Shown piece after piece: positions 17,169-24,906 of a DNA stretch of 64,000 nt. Within the stretch, counting starts at the first letter, position 1, and every line of letters starts with the position of its first letter. The DNA comes from Polaribacter cellanae (GTDB taxonomy: Bacteria; Bacteroidota; Bacteroidia; Flavobacteriales; Flavobacteriaceae), in the NCBI RefSeq assembly GCF_017569185.1, contig NZ_CP071869.1, forward strand, positions 1,664,001 through 1,728,000, given 5' to 3'. The position numbers were made by a program, and so were the translations under genes. The notes under the pieces were generated by a model. It did not search any database. It saw nothing but the letters and a program-made list of their open reading frames with translations, and was not told the origin of the DNA.

Positions 17169-18371
17169 TTATCTATATCTTATTATTGGAAAAACTTCTC
17201 CACTTTTAAATTCATTTTTATCATTTGGCAATTGAATAAAAGCATCTGCATTTACCAAACTTGCTAAATCTCCAGAACCATTTCCAGTAATTGGAGTTGC
17301 CACTAAATGCCCAAATTTGTAACTTAATTTTACTTGTAAAAAATAAGTTAAGTTTGGTTTAAAGGCAAAATCTTCTGCTAAAATTGCGGTTTCTTCTTCA
17401 ACTTCTACTCCAACTGATTTATAATACCAAGGATAAAAATACGCCAAACAATTTACAAATGTCGAAATTGGGTTTCCTGGAAATCCGAAGACGTTGCATT
17501 TATCTGTTTTTCCATAGAAAAAAGGTTTCCCAGGTCTTTGTGCAATTTTGTGAAACAATTTCTCTACTCCTAATTTATCAAAAACTTGGGGTAAAAAATC
17601 GAATTTTCCTTTGCTTACTGCTCCACTGAAAAGCAAAACGTCATATTCTTGTAAATAGGTTGCTATTTTTTGTTTTAAAATGGGTTTATCATCTGTAATA
17701 TGAGCAGCTTCAGAAGGAATATGCAATCTTTCTAATAATGAAACCAATGTAAAAACATTGCTTCTTCTTATTTGATGTTCTAAAGGAATTTCATCTACAC
17801 CAACCAATTCATCTCCAGTGGAAATAATTAGTATTTTTGGTTGTTTTGCAACTTTTACTTTGGATTTTCCAACGGTTGCTAAAACACCAATTTCTGCTGC
17901 TGCTATTTTTGTATTTTGTTTGATTAATAAATCGCCAACTTTTCCGTCTTTTCCTTTCGGATGAACGTTTTGGGCATCGCAGATGCCTTCAGGTATTATT
18001 TTTGCAAACCCATTTTCTATTTCTAAATCTTCGTAACGAATTACTGTATTTGCGTTTTTTGGCAAAACTGCACCAGTCATAACTTCAATACAATTTTCTG
18101 AATTTTTTAAAGTTATTTGCTCACTTCCTGCACCTTGAATTCCTTCAATTTTAAAATTTAACTGTCTGTTCGAGCGCAGTCGAGAACTAAATTCTTCGAA
18201 ATCAATTGCAATTCCGTCCATAGAAACTCTATTAAATGGAGGGAAATCTCTATCTGCAAGTATGTCTTCATTTAAAATTCTACCAACAGATTTTAGAAAC
18301 GGAATTTCTTCAACTCCAAAATTTTGAGTTGCCTTTAAAATTATATTTTTTGCTTCTTTTACTGAAATCAT
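17169..18371 (-). CDS. moeA: Molybdopterin molybdenumtransferase MoeA
   Basis: 400 residues, full length. MoeA inserts molybdate into adenylated molybdopterin. Motifs: RDFPPFNRVSMDGIAI near residues 41-56, EVMTGAVLPKNANTVIRYED, then the MoCF-binding domain with ISTGDEL, SGAVSKGKFDFLP and AQRPGKPFFYGK...VFGFPGNPISTFVNC. Residues about 61-70 (SSRLRSNR) come from the dispersed core GAGCGCAGTCGAG at 18162-18188 read in frame; the surrounding sequence resembles other MoeA proteins without it. It is the second gene after moaA, separated by a 150-bp gap holding an inverted-repeat element. Confidence 0.95.
   Translation of the reverse strand: MISVKEAKNIILKATQNFGVEEIPFLKSVGRILNEDILADRDFPPFNRVSMDGIAIDFEEFSSRLRSNRQLNFKIEGIQGAGSEQITLKNSENCIEVMTGAVLPKNANTVIRYEDLEIENGFAKIIPEGICDAQNVHPKGKDGKVGDLLIKQNTKIAAAEIGVLATVGKSKVKVAKQPKILIISTGDELVGVDEIPLEHQIRRSNVFTLVSLLERLHIPSEAAHITDDKPILKQKIATYLQEYDVLLFSGAVSKGKFDFLPQVFDKLGVEKLFHKIAQRPGKPFFYGKTDKCNVFGFPGNPISTFVNCLAYFYPWYYKSVGVEVEEETAILAEDFAFKPNLTYFLQVKLSYKFGHLVATPITGNGSGDLASLVNADAFIQLPNDKNEFKSGEVFPIIRYR
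18162..18188. repeat. Dispersed repeat core inserted in frame within moeA
   Basis: Contains TGTTCGAGCGCAGTCGAGAA. The same arm order (TGTCTGTT...GTCGAGAAC) recurs, slightly diverged, in the gap after kdtA (20711-20741) and inside kdtA. Confidence 0.65.
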
Positions 18372-18393
18372 TATAAAAAATTGTATTAATAAG

Positions 18394-18518
18394 CCTATCC
18401 TAACCCTTCCAAAGGTATGGAACTACAAACTAAGCAAAAGAATTTATTTAATCATAAAATAACTTAGAGTAATAATAACCCAACAGTGTCTCTTACCTTT
18501 GGGAAAGTTAAAGATAGG
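18394..18518. repeat. Inverted-repeat element between moeA and moaA
   Basis: Ends CCTATCCTAACCCTTCC... (18394-18417) and ...GGGAAAGTTAAAGATAGG (18494-18518) are inverted copies matching at about 20 of 24 positions, enclosing 125 bp. Each end is also a copy of the 3'-end element seen at 15811-15851. No ORF is inside. Confidence 0.6.
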
Positions 18519-18521
18519 ATG

Positions 18522-19514
18522 TTACCCTCCAATTGTACTCATACTTTCAGAAACGCCACCTTTTTTACGATTTGCTTCTGCTATAAATCCGTTTTCTGGT
18601 TTTTGTTTTACTAAAGATAAAAAAAGTGCTGCTAAATCGTTATTGGAAGCTCCTTTTCTTATAAAATCACGCAAATTAAAAACGCCATCATCAAACAAAC
18701 AGTTTTTAAAAGTTCCTGTACTTGTAATTCTAATTCGATTACAATCGTTACAAATTGTTCTTGTAAATGCAGGAATAATTCCCACAGAACCTACATGATT
18801 TTCAACTTTATAATTTCTTGAAGTTGATGATTTTTCAGATTTAATTTCTTGAACATCAAACTCCGTTTTTATCTCGTTTAAAATCTTCTTGAACGTCCAA
18901 TTTTCTTGCATATCTCGTTGTCCTTTTCCATTGAAAGGCATTTCTTCAATAAAACGAACAGCCACATTTTTATCTTTCGTTAATCTTACAAAATCCACAA
19001 TTTCATCCGTATTAAAACCAGATTGTACAACAACATTTAGTTTTAAATTTAAACTGCTTTTTTCTAGTAATTCGAATGTTTTATACACTTCAGGAAAAAC
19101 ATCTCTTCTTGTAATTTTAGCGAATTTTTCTTGCTGTAAACTGTCAATACTTAAGTTGATGTGTTTTACTTTCTCTAACTTTTCAATGGTTGGAATATGT
19201 TGAGAAATCATTGCGCCATTTGTGGTGATATTAATTGCGTCTAACAAATCGTTATAAGACAGCATTTTTAAAAAACCGACAAAATCTTTACGAACAAAAG
19301 GTTCTCCACCAGTTAAACGCACTTTTGTAACACCCAATTCTGTTAAAACACGAATTAAACGATACATTTCTTTGTAAGAAAGTAGTTCTTCTCTTGGTAC
19401 AATAGCTATTCCATGAGCAGGCATACAATATTGGCAACGTAAGTTACAACGATCTGTAACCGCCAAACGTACGTACTCCATTTGTCGCCCGAAATTGTCT
19501 ATTAATTTGCTCAT
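18522..19514 (-). CDS. moaA: GTP 3',8-cyclase MoaA (radical SAM)
   Basis: 330 residues. The radical SAM cluster motif is CNLRCQYCM near residues 23-31; TGGEPFVRKDF is the SAM-binding segment; the second [4Fe-4S] cluster has CNDCNRIRITSTGTFKNC; the C-terminus ends in GG, needed for activity in characterised MoaA. It makes 3',8-cyclo-GTP, the first step of molybdopterin synthesis. It is the first gene of the minus-strand cofactor operon. A candidate -7 element lies 9 nt before the ATG, implying a very short leader. Confidence 0.97.
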   Translation of the reverse strand: MSKLIDNFGRQMEYVRLAVTDRCNLRCQYCMPAHGIAIVPREELLSYKEMYRLIRVLTELGVTKVRLTGGEPFVRKDFVGFLKMLSYNDLLDAINITTNGAMISQHIPTIEKLEKVKHINLSIDSLQQEKFAKITRRDVFPEVYKTFELLEKSSLNLKLNVVVQSGFNTDEIVDFVRLTKDKNVAVRFIEEMPFNGKGQRDMQENWTFKKILNEIKTEFDVQEIKSEKSSTSRNYKVENHVGSVGIIPAFTRTICNDCNRIRITSTGTFKNCLFDDGVFNLRDFIRKGASNNDLAALFLSLVKQKPENGFIAEANRKKGGVSESMSTIGG

Positions 19515-19522
19515 TTATATTG

Positions 19523-19530
19523 CAAAATTA
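19523..19530 (-). promoter_or_regulatory. Candidate -7 element of the moaA operon
   Basis: TAATTTTG on the minus strand fits TAnnTTTG. It is only 9 nt from the moaA ATG, so the transcript would be nearly leaderless. No TTG at -33 was found. Confidence 0.35.
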
Positions 19531-19578
19531 CAGTGTTTTTAACGCTTACTTTATGATAATAGTCACTTATTTGTTATT

Positions 19579-19992
19579 CTAATTTGGAAGTTTTTTACTT
19601 ACAATTCCATATAAAAAAGCTCCTAAAAGTGCACCTACTAATAAAATTAAAGCTGGTAAAAATTTAAATCCAAGAATTACAAAAATTGGTGCTGCACAGG
19701 CTCCAGAAATTCCCCAGCCTAAACCAAATAATGTTCCTCCTAAAATAGTACTAATAAAACCTTTTTTCTTTGGTTTTGGAACAATTTTATTTCCATTCAT
19801 ATCTTTTACTTTTCCGCTTTTAAACAGTTGCATTATTATTGCGGATAATACAACTGCTCCTCCAATAATTCCATACATATGGAAAGATTGAAAACGGAAC
19901 ATTTCGTAAAATCGATACCAAGAAATGGCTTGGGTTTTACTTAATACAATTGCGAAAAAGATTCCGAGAATTAAAAATTTAATGTTTTTCAT
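19579..19992 (-). CDS. YeeE/YedE-family sulfur transport protein, second half
   Basis: 137 residues from the ATG at 19992 (MKNIKFLILG). A TTG eight codons upstream would also be open but lies in a palindromic repeat, so the ATG is preferred. About four transmembrane segments are visible, with the loop GTLFGLGWGISGACAAP carrying the conserved Gly-Ala-Cys of the family. YeeE/YedE (TsuA-like) proteins import thiosulfate or related sulfur compounds; here the usual single protein is split into two genes, this one and that at 20136. Both parts probably assemble in the inner membrane. Confidence 0.85.
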   Translation of the reverse strand: MKNIKFLILGIFFAIVLSKTQAISWYRFYEMFRFQSFHMYGIIGGAVVLSAIIMQLFKSGKVKDMNGNKIVPKPKKKGFISTILGGTLFGLGWGISGACAAPIFVILGFKFLPALILLVGALLGAFLYGIVSKKLPN

Positions 19993-20010
19993 TTTGAATA
20001 TATTTTTATG

Positions 20011-20094
20011 CTGCAAGGTCTTTTTCTTGACCTTGTAGGTATATTTTATTTTTACTTATTTTTTTATACCTACAAGGTTTTTGAAACCTTGCAG
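20011..20094. repeat. Nested palindrome between the two YeeE/YedE genes
   Basis: Inner inverted repeat ACCTTGTAGGTATA (20030-20043) / TATACCTACAAGGT (20065-20078), perfect over 14 bp, enclosed by CTGCAAGGT (20011-20019) / ACCTTGCAG (20086-20094). A further partial copy, GAAACCTTGTAAG, lies just beyond at 20104-20116. Confidence 0.75.
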
Positions 20095-20135
20095 GATGAT
20101 TTTGAAACCTTGTAAGAGAATTGTTTTTTCGTTAG

Positions 20136-20693
20136 CTAAAACAAGACTGGAATTACAAACCAAGCCGCAATAATACCGCCAATAAAAAAACCAATTACAG
20201 CTAATAAAGACGGTAATTGTAAACTACTTAAACCAGTAATTGCGTGCCCAGAAGTGCAACCACCTGCATAGCGTGTTCCAAAACCGATTAAAACTCCAGA
20301 TAAAATTAATATTAAAAATCCTTTTAAAGAAAAAACGACATCTTCGCTAAAAATTTCATCGGGAAAATACTGATTCGCAACATTACTAAACCCTAAATCT
20401 GTTAATTCTTGCACTGTTTTTGGGTTTAAATCTATGCTTTGACTCGGAATTAAATACGTCGCAGAAATAAAACCACCAATAACTAGTCCAACTACAAAAA
20501 GCAATGCAAAATCACGTTCTTTCCAATCTTTTTTAAAATAATTAGACACTTTTCCTGCGCCAACCATGGTGCATAATGTTTCGAAATTTGTGGATGCCCC
20601 GAAATTTTTTCCAAAATAAAAATAGAGAAAAAGTGATAGTGCAATTAATGGCCCTCCAACAAACCAAGGCCAAGGTTGTAAAATAAAATCCAT
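20136..20693 (-). CDS. YeeE/YedE-family sulfur transport protein, first half
   Basis: 185 residues with about five hydrophobic segments and the family motif GTRYAGGCTSGHAITGLSSL near residues 139-158, where the Cys-Thr-Ser-Gly-His loop binds sulfur in TsuA-like thiosulfate permeases. A longer periplasmic loop (IDLNPKTVQELTDLGF...FPDEIF) separates helices. It is upstream of the second half on the minus strand with a 143-bp gap containing a palindrome. The substrate (thiosulfate or other sulfane sulfur) is inferred from the family; nearby MoeB-rhodanese suggests but does not prove a link to sulfur transfer. Confidence 0.87.
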   Translation of the reverse strand: MDFILQPWPWFVGGPLIALSLFLYFYFGKNFGASTNFETLCTMVGAGKVSNYFKKDWKERDFALLFVVGLVIGGFISATYLIPSQSIDLNPKTVQELTDLGFSNVANQYFPDEIFSEDVVFSLKGFLILILSGVLIGFGTRYAGGCTSGHAITGLSSLQLPSLLAVIGFFIGGIIAAWFVIPVLF

Positions 20694-20710
20694 AGTTTAA
20701 TAATTTAAAG

Positions 20711-20741
20711 TAGTTCTCGACTGCACTTAAACAGACATTCT
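20711..20741. repeat. Dispersed repeat after kdtA
   Basis: On the minus strand TGTCTGTTTAAGTGCAGTCG then AGAAC, a diverged copy of the moeA repeat core (about 22 of 25 positions). It overlaps the last codon of kdtA and fills most of the gap to the YeeE/YedE gene. Confidence 0.6.
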
Positions 20742-22038
20742 AAATAGTATTGTTAATATAATTCATAATTAATTTTGTTGCTCCTAAATTATCTTCAATA
20801 TATTTTTTGTTGATAATTCCTGTTAAGTTTCTAAAGCTAATATCATTCTTCAAATCTTTAAAAGTAGACGTTAATTCTTGTTGATTTTTTACTGAAAGAC
20901 AACCTCCAATTTTTACCAAATCTACAGCTTCTTTAAATTTGTCGTATTTATTTCCAATAACTACAGGAATTCCGAAAGTTGCTGGTTCTAAAATATTATG
21001 CAAACCTGTTTTTAAACCTCCACCAACATAGGCAATATCTGCAGTAGCATAAATTTTGGTTAGAATACCAATGGTATCGATTATAAAAACTTGATAATCT
21101 GCTAAATTTTTAGATTTCTCGATGGAATTCTTCTTGAGCATTTCGACTTTGCTCAATACAGGCTTCCTCGAAAGACTCGAACAGACATCAGAATATTTAA
21201 CAACTTTTTTATTGATTGATTTTTGTAATTCTAAAATTGCATCAGCTTTAATATTATGTGGTGCAATAATAAATTTCTCATCTTCTAAAGCTGTATTATT
21301 AATATAGTTTACTAATAACTCTTCGTCTGCTGCCCAAGTACTTCCTGCAACAATTGTGTATTTATTGTCTTTAAATCGATTGATAAAGTCTAACGAATTG
21401 TCTTGTTCTAAAATTTTAGAAACTCTATCGAAACGTGTATCTCCAGCAACTGTTACATTATTAAAATTGATAGAATTTAGTAATTTTTGTGAATTTAAGT
21501 CTTGTACAAAAAAGTGATGAAATGCCTCCAAAGATTTTCGCATAAATTTACCATAATTCTTAAAAAAAACTTGCTTTTCTCTTAAAATTCCTGAAACTAA
21601 AATAGTAGAAATTTTCTTATTTTCTAATTCATTTAAGAAATTGGGCCAAAATTCATATTTTATAAAAACTGCCAATTCTGGGTTAAGAACTTTTACAAAT
21701 TTTTTCGCATTCGATTTAGAGTCTAATGGCAAATAACAAATTACGTCTGCTAACTTATAATTCTTTCGAATTTCGTAACCTGAGGGCGAGAAAAAAGTAA
21801 CTAAAATTTTATATTTTTTAGCCTTCTTTTTTAAAGCTTCAATAATGGGTCTTGCTTGTTCAAATTCCCCTAAAGAAGCTGCATGAAACCAAATAACTTT
21901 TTCTTTTTTTAAAGCTTCAATTTTAGAGAAAGTTTCTTTTCTTCCATCAACAAAAAGTTTTATTTTTTTATTAAAGATGGCAGCTATTGGCAATAATAGT
22001 GATGCTAAAAAAATTGCAAAATCGTACAAAAATTTCAT
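20740..22038 (-). CDS. kdtA: 3-deoxy-D-manno-octulosonic acid (Kdo) transferase
   Basis: 432 residues, GT-B glycosyltransferase that adds Kdo to lipid A precursor at the inner membrane. An N-terminal membrane anchor (FLYDFAIFLASLLLPIAAI) is followed by WFHAASLGEFEQARPIIEALKK with the catalytic Glu, YLPLDS, then VVAGSTWAADEELLVNYI and the donor-site region ADIAYVGGGLKTGLHNILEPATFGIPVV. Residues about 283-310 (SDVCSSLSRKP, VLSKVEMLKKNSIEKSKN) are foreign to the family and correspond to repeat DNA at 21106-21190; family members pass directly from KYS to NLADYQVFIIDTIG. The enzyme probably tolerates this surface loop. Confidence 0.93.
   Translation of the reverse strand: MKFLYDFAIFLASLLLPIAAIFNKKIKLFVDGRKETFSKIEALKKEKVIWFHAASLGEFEQARPIIEALKKKAKKYKILVTFFSPSGYEIRKNYKLADVICYLPLDSKSNAKKFVKVLNPELAVFIKYEFWPNFLNELENKKISTILVSGILREKQVFFKNYGKFMRKSLEAFHHFFVQDLNSQKLLNSINFNNVTVAGDTRFDRVSKILEQDNSLDFINRFKDNKYTIVAGSTWAADEELLVNYINNTALEDEKFIIAPHNIKADAILELQKSINKKVVKYSDVCSSLSRKPVLSKVEMLKKNSIEKSKNLADYQVFIIDTIGILTKIYATADIAYVGGGLKTGLHNILEPATFGIPVVIGNKYDKFKEAVDLVKIGGCLSVKNQQELTSTFKDLKNDISFRNLTGIINKKYIEDNLGATKLIMNYINNTI
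21106..21190. repeat. Dispersed repeat inserted in frame within kdtA
   Basis: Contains TTTCGACTTTGCTCAA, GAGAAATCT-type and TGTCTGTTCGAG-type arms (on the minus strand) shared with the mobA and moeA insertions and the intergenic copies. The frame of kdtA is preserved. Confidence 0.65.
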
Positions 22039-22345
22039 CTTGTAAAAGTACGAAATAGAAGTTAGTGTATTTTATAAAAAGAAACAGATTTTTACTGATT
22101 ATTGGTTTATTTTACAGAGATTCGCAGAGAAATTACACAGAGATTAACACGTTTTTTTCTCGCAAAGGCGCAAAGTTTTTTCTCGTTTAATTGGTTTCCC
22201 TCTAAGGAAATGCATGAAAGGCAATGGATTTGCAATTTTTTTTTCGCAAATATTAGCTATGTTTTCTCATAAATTTATGTGGTAAAACAAAAACGCCCAA
22301 ACAATTTTATTGTTTGGGCGTTTGATATTTTTTAAACTTAGCTTA
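22039..22345. other. Intergenic region rpmA-kdtA with degenerate repeats
   Basis: A 307-bp gap with no ORF. It contains ACAGAGATT(C)/ACACAGAGATTAACAC direct repeats and a CTCGCAAAGGCGCAAAG segment (about 22169-22185), which recurs inverted at 27217-27245, and ends with the rpmA terminator. These match degenerate dispersed repeats I know from Bacteroidota intergenic DNA. Confidence 0.55.
22291..22323 (-). terminator. Intrinsic terminator after rpmA
   Basis: Perfect 15-bp stem, AAACGCCCAAACAAT (22291-22305) and ATTGTTTGGGCGTTT (22309-22323), with a 3-nt loop, 22 nt beyond the rpmA stop. The minus-strand exit reads TTGTTTTACC. Confidence 0.85.
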
Positions 22346-22606
22346 CTAAGCTTCGAATGGAGTAATAGAAACGTAAGATCTATTATCTCTTTTCTTTTGA
22401 AATTCTACGATTCCATCAACCTTTGCATGTAAAGTATGATCTTTACCCATGTAAACGTTTTCTCCTGGATTGTGTGTAGTTCCTCTTTGACGAACAATAA
22501 TGTTACCAGCAATTGCTGCTTGACCACCAAAAATCTTTACGCCTAAACGTTTCGATTCTGATTCTCTACCATTCTTTGAACTACCTACACCTTTTTTATG
22601 TGCCAT
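22346..22606 (-). CDS. rpmA: 50S ribosomal protein L27
   Basis: 86 residues, standard length. The sequence [28 protein letters not shown] is the L27 N-terminal domain that reaches the peptidyl transferase centre, followed by [26 protein letters not shown]. It starts directly with MAHKK, with no extra cleaved N-terminal leader of the Firmicutes type. It is the second gene of an rplU-rpmA operon (42-nt gap) closed by a strong hairpin terminator. Confidence 0.98.
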   Translation of the reverse strand: MAHKKGVGSSKNGRESESKRLGVKIFGGQAAIAGNIIVRQRGTTHNPGENVYMGKDHTLHAKVDGIVEFQKKRDNRSYVSITPFEA

Positions 22607-22648
22607 TTTATTGAGTTTTTATAGGTTAAAAGTTAAATTGTTTAGCGG

Positions 22649-23323
22649 TTATTTTTCAATACCACCATCTAATCTATCTTGTAATTCTTTTAATTCATCC
22701 CATTTACCTTCTGCAGCTAAACCTGCTTGCTTTGGCCAAGTATCTGTTACGATATGAGATAATCTTGAGCTTGCCTCTGTTAAGATTTCACTTAATTTAG
22801 CAGCATCTGTTTTTGCTACTTTTGCAAAAGTATCGATACCTGCAGCAACTAAAGCCTCTGCAGCTTTAGGTCCAGCACCTTCAATTTTCTTTAAATCGTC
22901 GCCTTTTTTAGTAGCTTTTTTGGGAGTTGCTTTTTTAGTAGCTTCTTTCTTCTCTACTTTTGGAACTTCTTTTTTAGCTTCTGCTTTTTTAGGAGCCGCT
23001 TTTTTAGTACCAGAAGCTGCAATAGATTCAATTTGAATCTCGCTTAAAGCTTGTCTGTGACCATTTTTCTTTTGGTAACCTTTTCTTCTTTTCTTTTTGA
23101 AAACGATTACTTTATCACCTTTTAAGTGATTTAAAATTTGAGCTGTTACTGAAGCTCCTTCTATAGCTGGGGCGCCAAGAGTTACGTTACCTGCGTCGTC
23201 AAGTAAAAGAACATTATCGAAAGTTACTTTCGATCCTTCCTCTCCTTTTAAACGGTGTACGTATACTTTTTGGTCTTTTGCAACTTTAAACTGCTGCCCT
23301 GCTATCTCTACGATTGCGTACAT
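22649..23323 (-). CDS. rplU: 50S ribosomal protein L21 with C-terminal helix-hairpin-helix extension
   Basis: 224 residues, about twice the usual L21. Residues 1-103 are canonical L21 ([18 protein letters not shown]...[20 protein letters not shown]). After a Lys/Ala-rich linker (about 108-142), residues about 143-224 form a helix-hairpin-helix-like module with [21 protein letters not shown] recall such extended L21 proteins in other Flavobacteriia; the extension's role is unknown, and binding to rRNA or another nucleic acid is a guess. The gene has a textbook Bacteroidota promoter 60 nt upstream. Confidence 0.96.
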   Translation of the reverse strand: MYAIVEIAGQQFKVAKDQKVYVHRLKGEEGSKVTFDNVLLLDDAGNVTLGAPAIEGASVTAQILNHLKGDKVIVFKKKRRKGYQKKNGHRQALSEIQIESIAASGTKKAAPKKAEAKKEVPKVEKKEATKKATPKKATKKGDDLKKIEGAGPKAAEALVAAGIDTFAKVAKTDAAKLSEILTEASSRLSHIVTDTWPKQAGLAAEGKWDELKELQDRLDGGIEK

Positions 23324-23382
23324 ACTATTTGTTTTGCGTATTTATACTGTGTTTTTGCTTTTCGTTGCCGAAAATGCGGGTG

Positions 23383-23412
23383 CAAATATACATCTTTTTT
23401 GGTTTAATACAA
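23383..23412 (-). promoter_or_regulatory. Bacteroidota housekeeping promoter of rplU-rpmA
   Basis: On the minus strand TTG (23412-23410), a 19-nt spacer and TATATTTG (23390-23383), followed by CA. This fits the sigma-ABfr consensus (-33 TTTG/TTG, -7 TAnnTTTG) closely and lies 60 nt upstream of the rplU start. Confidence 0.75.
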
Positions 23413-23588
23413 TATTTGATTATAAAAATAATACAATCATAATCAAGAGAATAAACATTTTTTAACTTTATATTTAGATAGAATCTTTTTACTTTTGACA
23501 ATCTTTTAGCTTTATTGTTAATTTGTTGTAACAAATTAAATAACAGGGCGTCATATTAAACATCAATTATTAATTAAATAAAAAGTAA

Positions 23589-24896
23589 ATGAAAAAAAGT
23601 ATTTTAACTCTGGCTTCAGCTTTGTTAGTTGCGTTTTCTGCAAGTGCACAAAAAGTTGAATTTGAGGAGTATGATTTAGACAATGGAATGCATGTAATAT
23701 TGCATCAAGATAACTCTGCACCTGTTGTAATTACCTCTGTAATGTATGGTGTTGGTGGTAAAGATGGAAACAGAAAAAGAACTGGTTTTGCACACTTTTT
23801 CGAACATCTTTTATTTGAAGGCACAAAAAACATTGGAAAAGGAGAATGGTTTAAAATTGTGTCTTCTAATGGTGGTAGAAACAATGCGAACACTTCTCAA
23901 GATAGAACTTACTATTATGAAATATTTCCATCTAACAAATTAGAATTAGGTTTATGGATGGAATCTGAACGCTTATTACATCCAATTATTAAACAGCAAG
24001 GTGTAGATACACAAAACGAAGTTGTAAAAGAAGAAAAGAGGCAAGGAATAAGACCTTACTCTAATTTAGTAAATGAGATTAGTAAAAATATATTTAAAGT
24101 ACACCCTTACAAAGACCCTAATATTGGTTACATGAAAGATTTAGATGCTGCAACTTTAGAAGAGTTTTTAGCATTTAATAAAAAATATTATGTACCAAAC
24201 AATGCTACCTTAGTAGTTGCTGGTGATATTGATTTTGCTACAACAAAGAAAATGATTAAAGATTACTTTGGTCCAATTCCAAGAGGAGCAGAAGTAGTTA
24301 GAACTTTCCCAAAAGAAGAACCAATTACCAAAGAATTTACAGCAAAAGCTTATGATGAAAATATTCAAATACCTGCTGTTGTTGTTGCTTATAGAACACC
24401 TTCTTTTAAAACAAGAGACTCTAAAGTCTTAGATATGATTTCTACCTATTTAAGTGGTGGTAAAAGTTCTGTACTTTACAAAAAAATGGTAGATACTAAA
24501 AAAATGGCATTGGCAGCACAGGCTGTAAATCTAAGTCAGCAAGATTATGGTATTTATGCACTTTTTGCACTTCCTTTAGGAGAAGTAACTTTAGATGCTT
24601 TAGTAAAAGAGATGGATGAAGAAATTTTAAAGATTCAAACAGATTTAATTTCTGAAAGAGATTTTCAAAAAATACAAAATCAGTTCGAAAACAACTATGT
24701 AAATGCAAATTCTAGCGTAGTTGGTATTGCAGAATCTTTAGCTAGTTACCATGTTATGTATGGAAATACGAATTTAATTAATTCAGAAATTGAAGTATAT
24801 AGATCTATAACTCGCGAAGAAATTAGAGAAGTTGCAAAAAAATACTTAAATAAAAACCAAAGATTAATCTTAGATTATTTACCTAAGAAAAAATAA
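23589..24896 (+). CDS. M16-family zinc peptidase, catalytic subunit
   Basis: 435 residues with a signal peptide (MKKSILTLASALLVAFSASAQ). The inverted zinc motif HFFEH is at about residues 67-71 in GFAHFFEHLLFEGT, with the downstream Glu in NEVVKEEKRQG. The second M16 half carries the typical LSGGKSSVLYKKMVD. It should act in the periplasm. It is directly upstream (10-nt gap) of a second M16 protein without the motif, so the two likely form the active/inactive heterodimer known for bacterial M16B peptidases. The substrate is unknown. Confidence 0.93.
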   Translation: MKKSILTLASALLVAFSASAQKVEFEEYDLDNGMHVILHQDNSAPVVITSVMYGVGGKDGNRKRTGFAHFFEHLLFEGTKNIGKGEWFKIVSSNGGRNNANTSQDRTYYYEIFPSNKLELGLWMESERLLHPIIKQQGVDTQNEVVKEEKRQGIRPYSNLVNEISKNIFKVHPYKDPNIGYMKDLDAATLEEFLAFNKKYYVPNNATLVVAGDIDFATTKKMIKDYFGPIPRGAEVVRTFPKEEPITKEFTAKAYDENIQIPAVVVAYRTPSFKTRDSKVLDMISTYLSGGKSSVLYKKMVDTKKMALAAQAVNLSQQDYGIYALFALPLGEVTLDALVKEMDEEILKIQTDLISERDFQKIQNQFENNYVNANSSVVGIAESLASYHVMYGNTNLINSEIEVYRSITREEIREVAKKYLNKNQRLILDYLPKKK

Positions 24897-24906
24897 ATAT
24901 AAAAAG

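Noticed and set aside
19993..20016. TTG start extension of the YeeE/YedE second half
   Set aside because: The added eight codons come from the palindromic repeat; the ATG at 19992 gives the normal N-terminus.
23325..23534. 69-codon minus-strand ORF directly upstream of rplU
   Set aside because: It overlaps the strong rplU promoter and leader and has a biased, unstructured composition.
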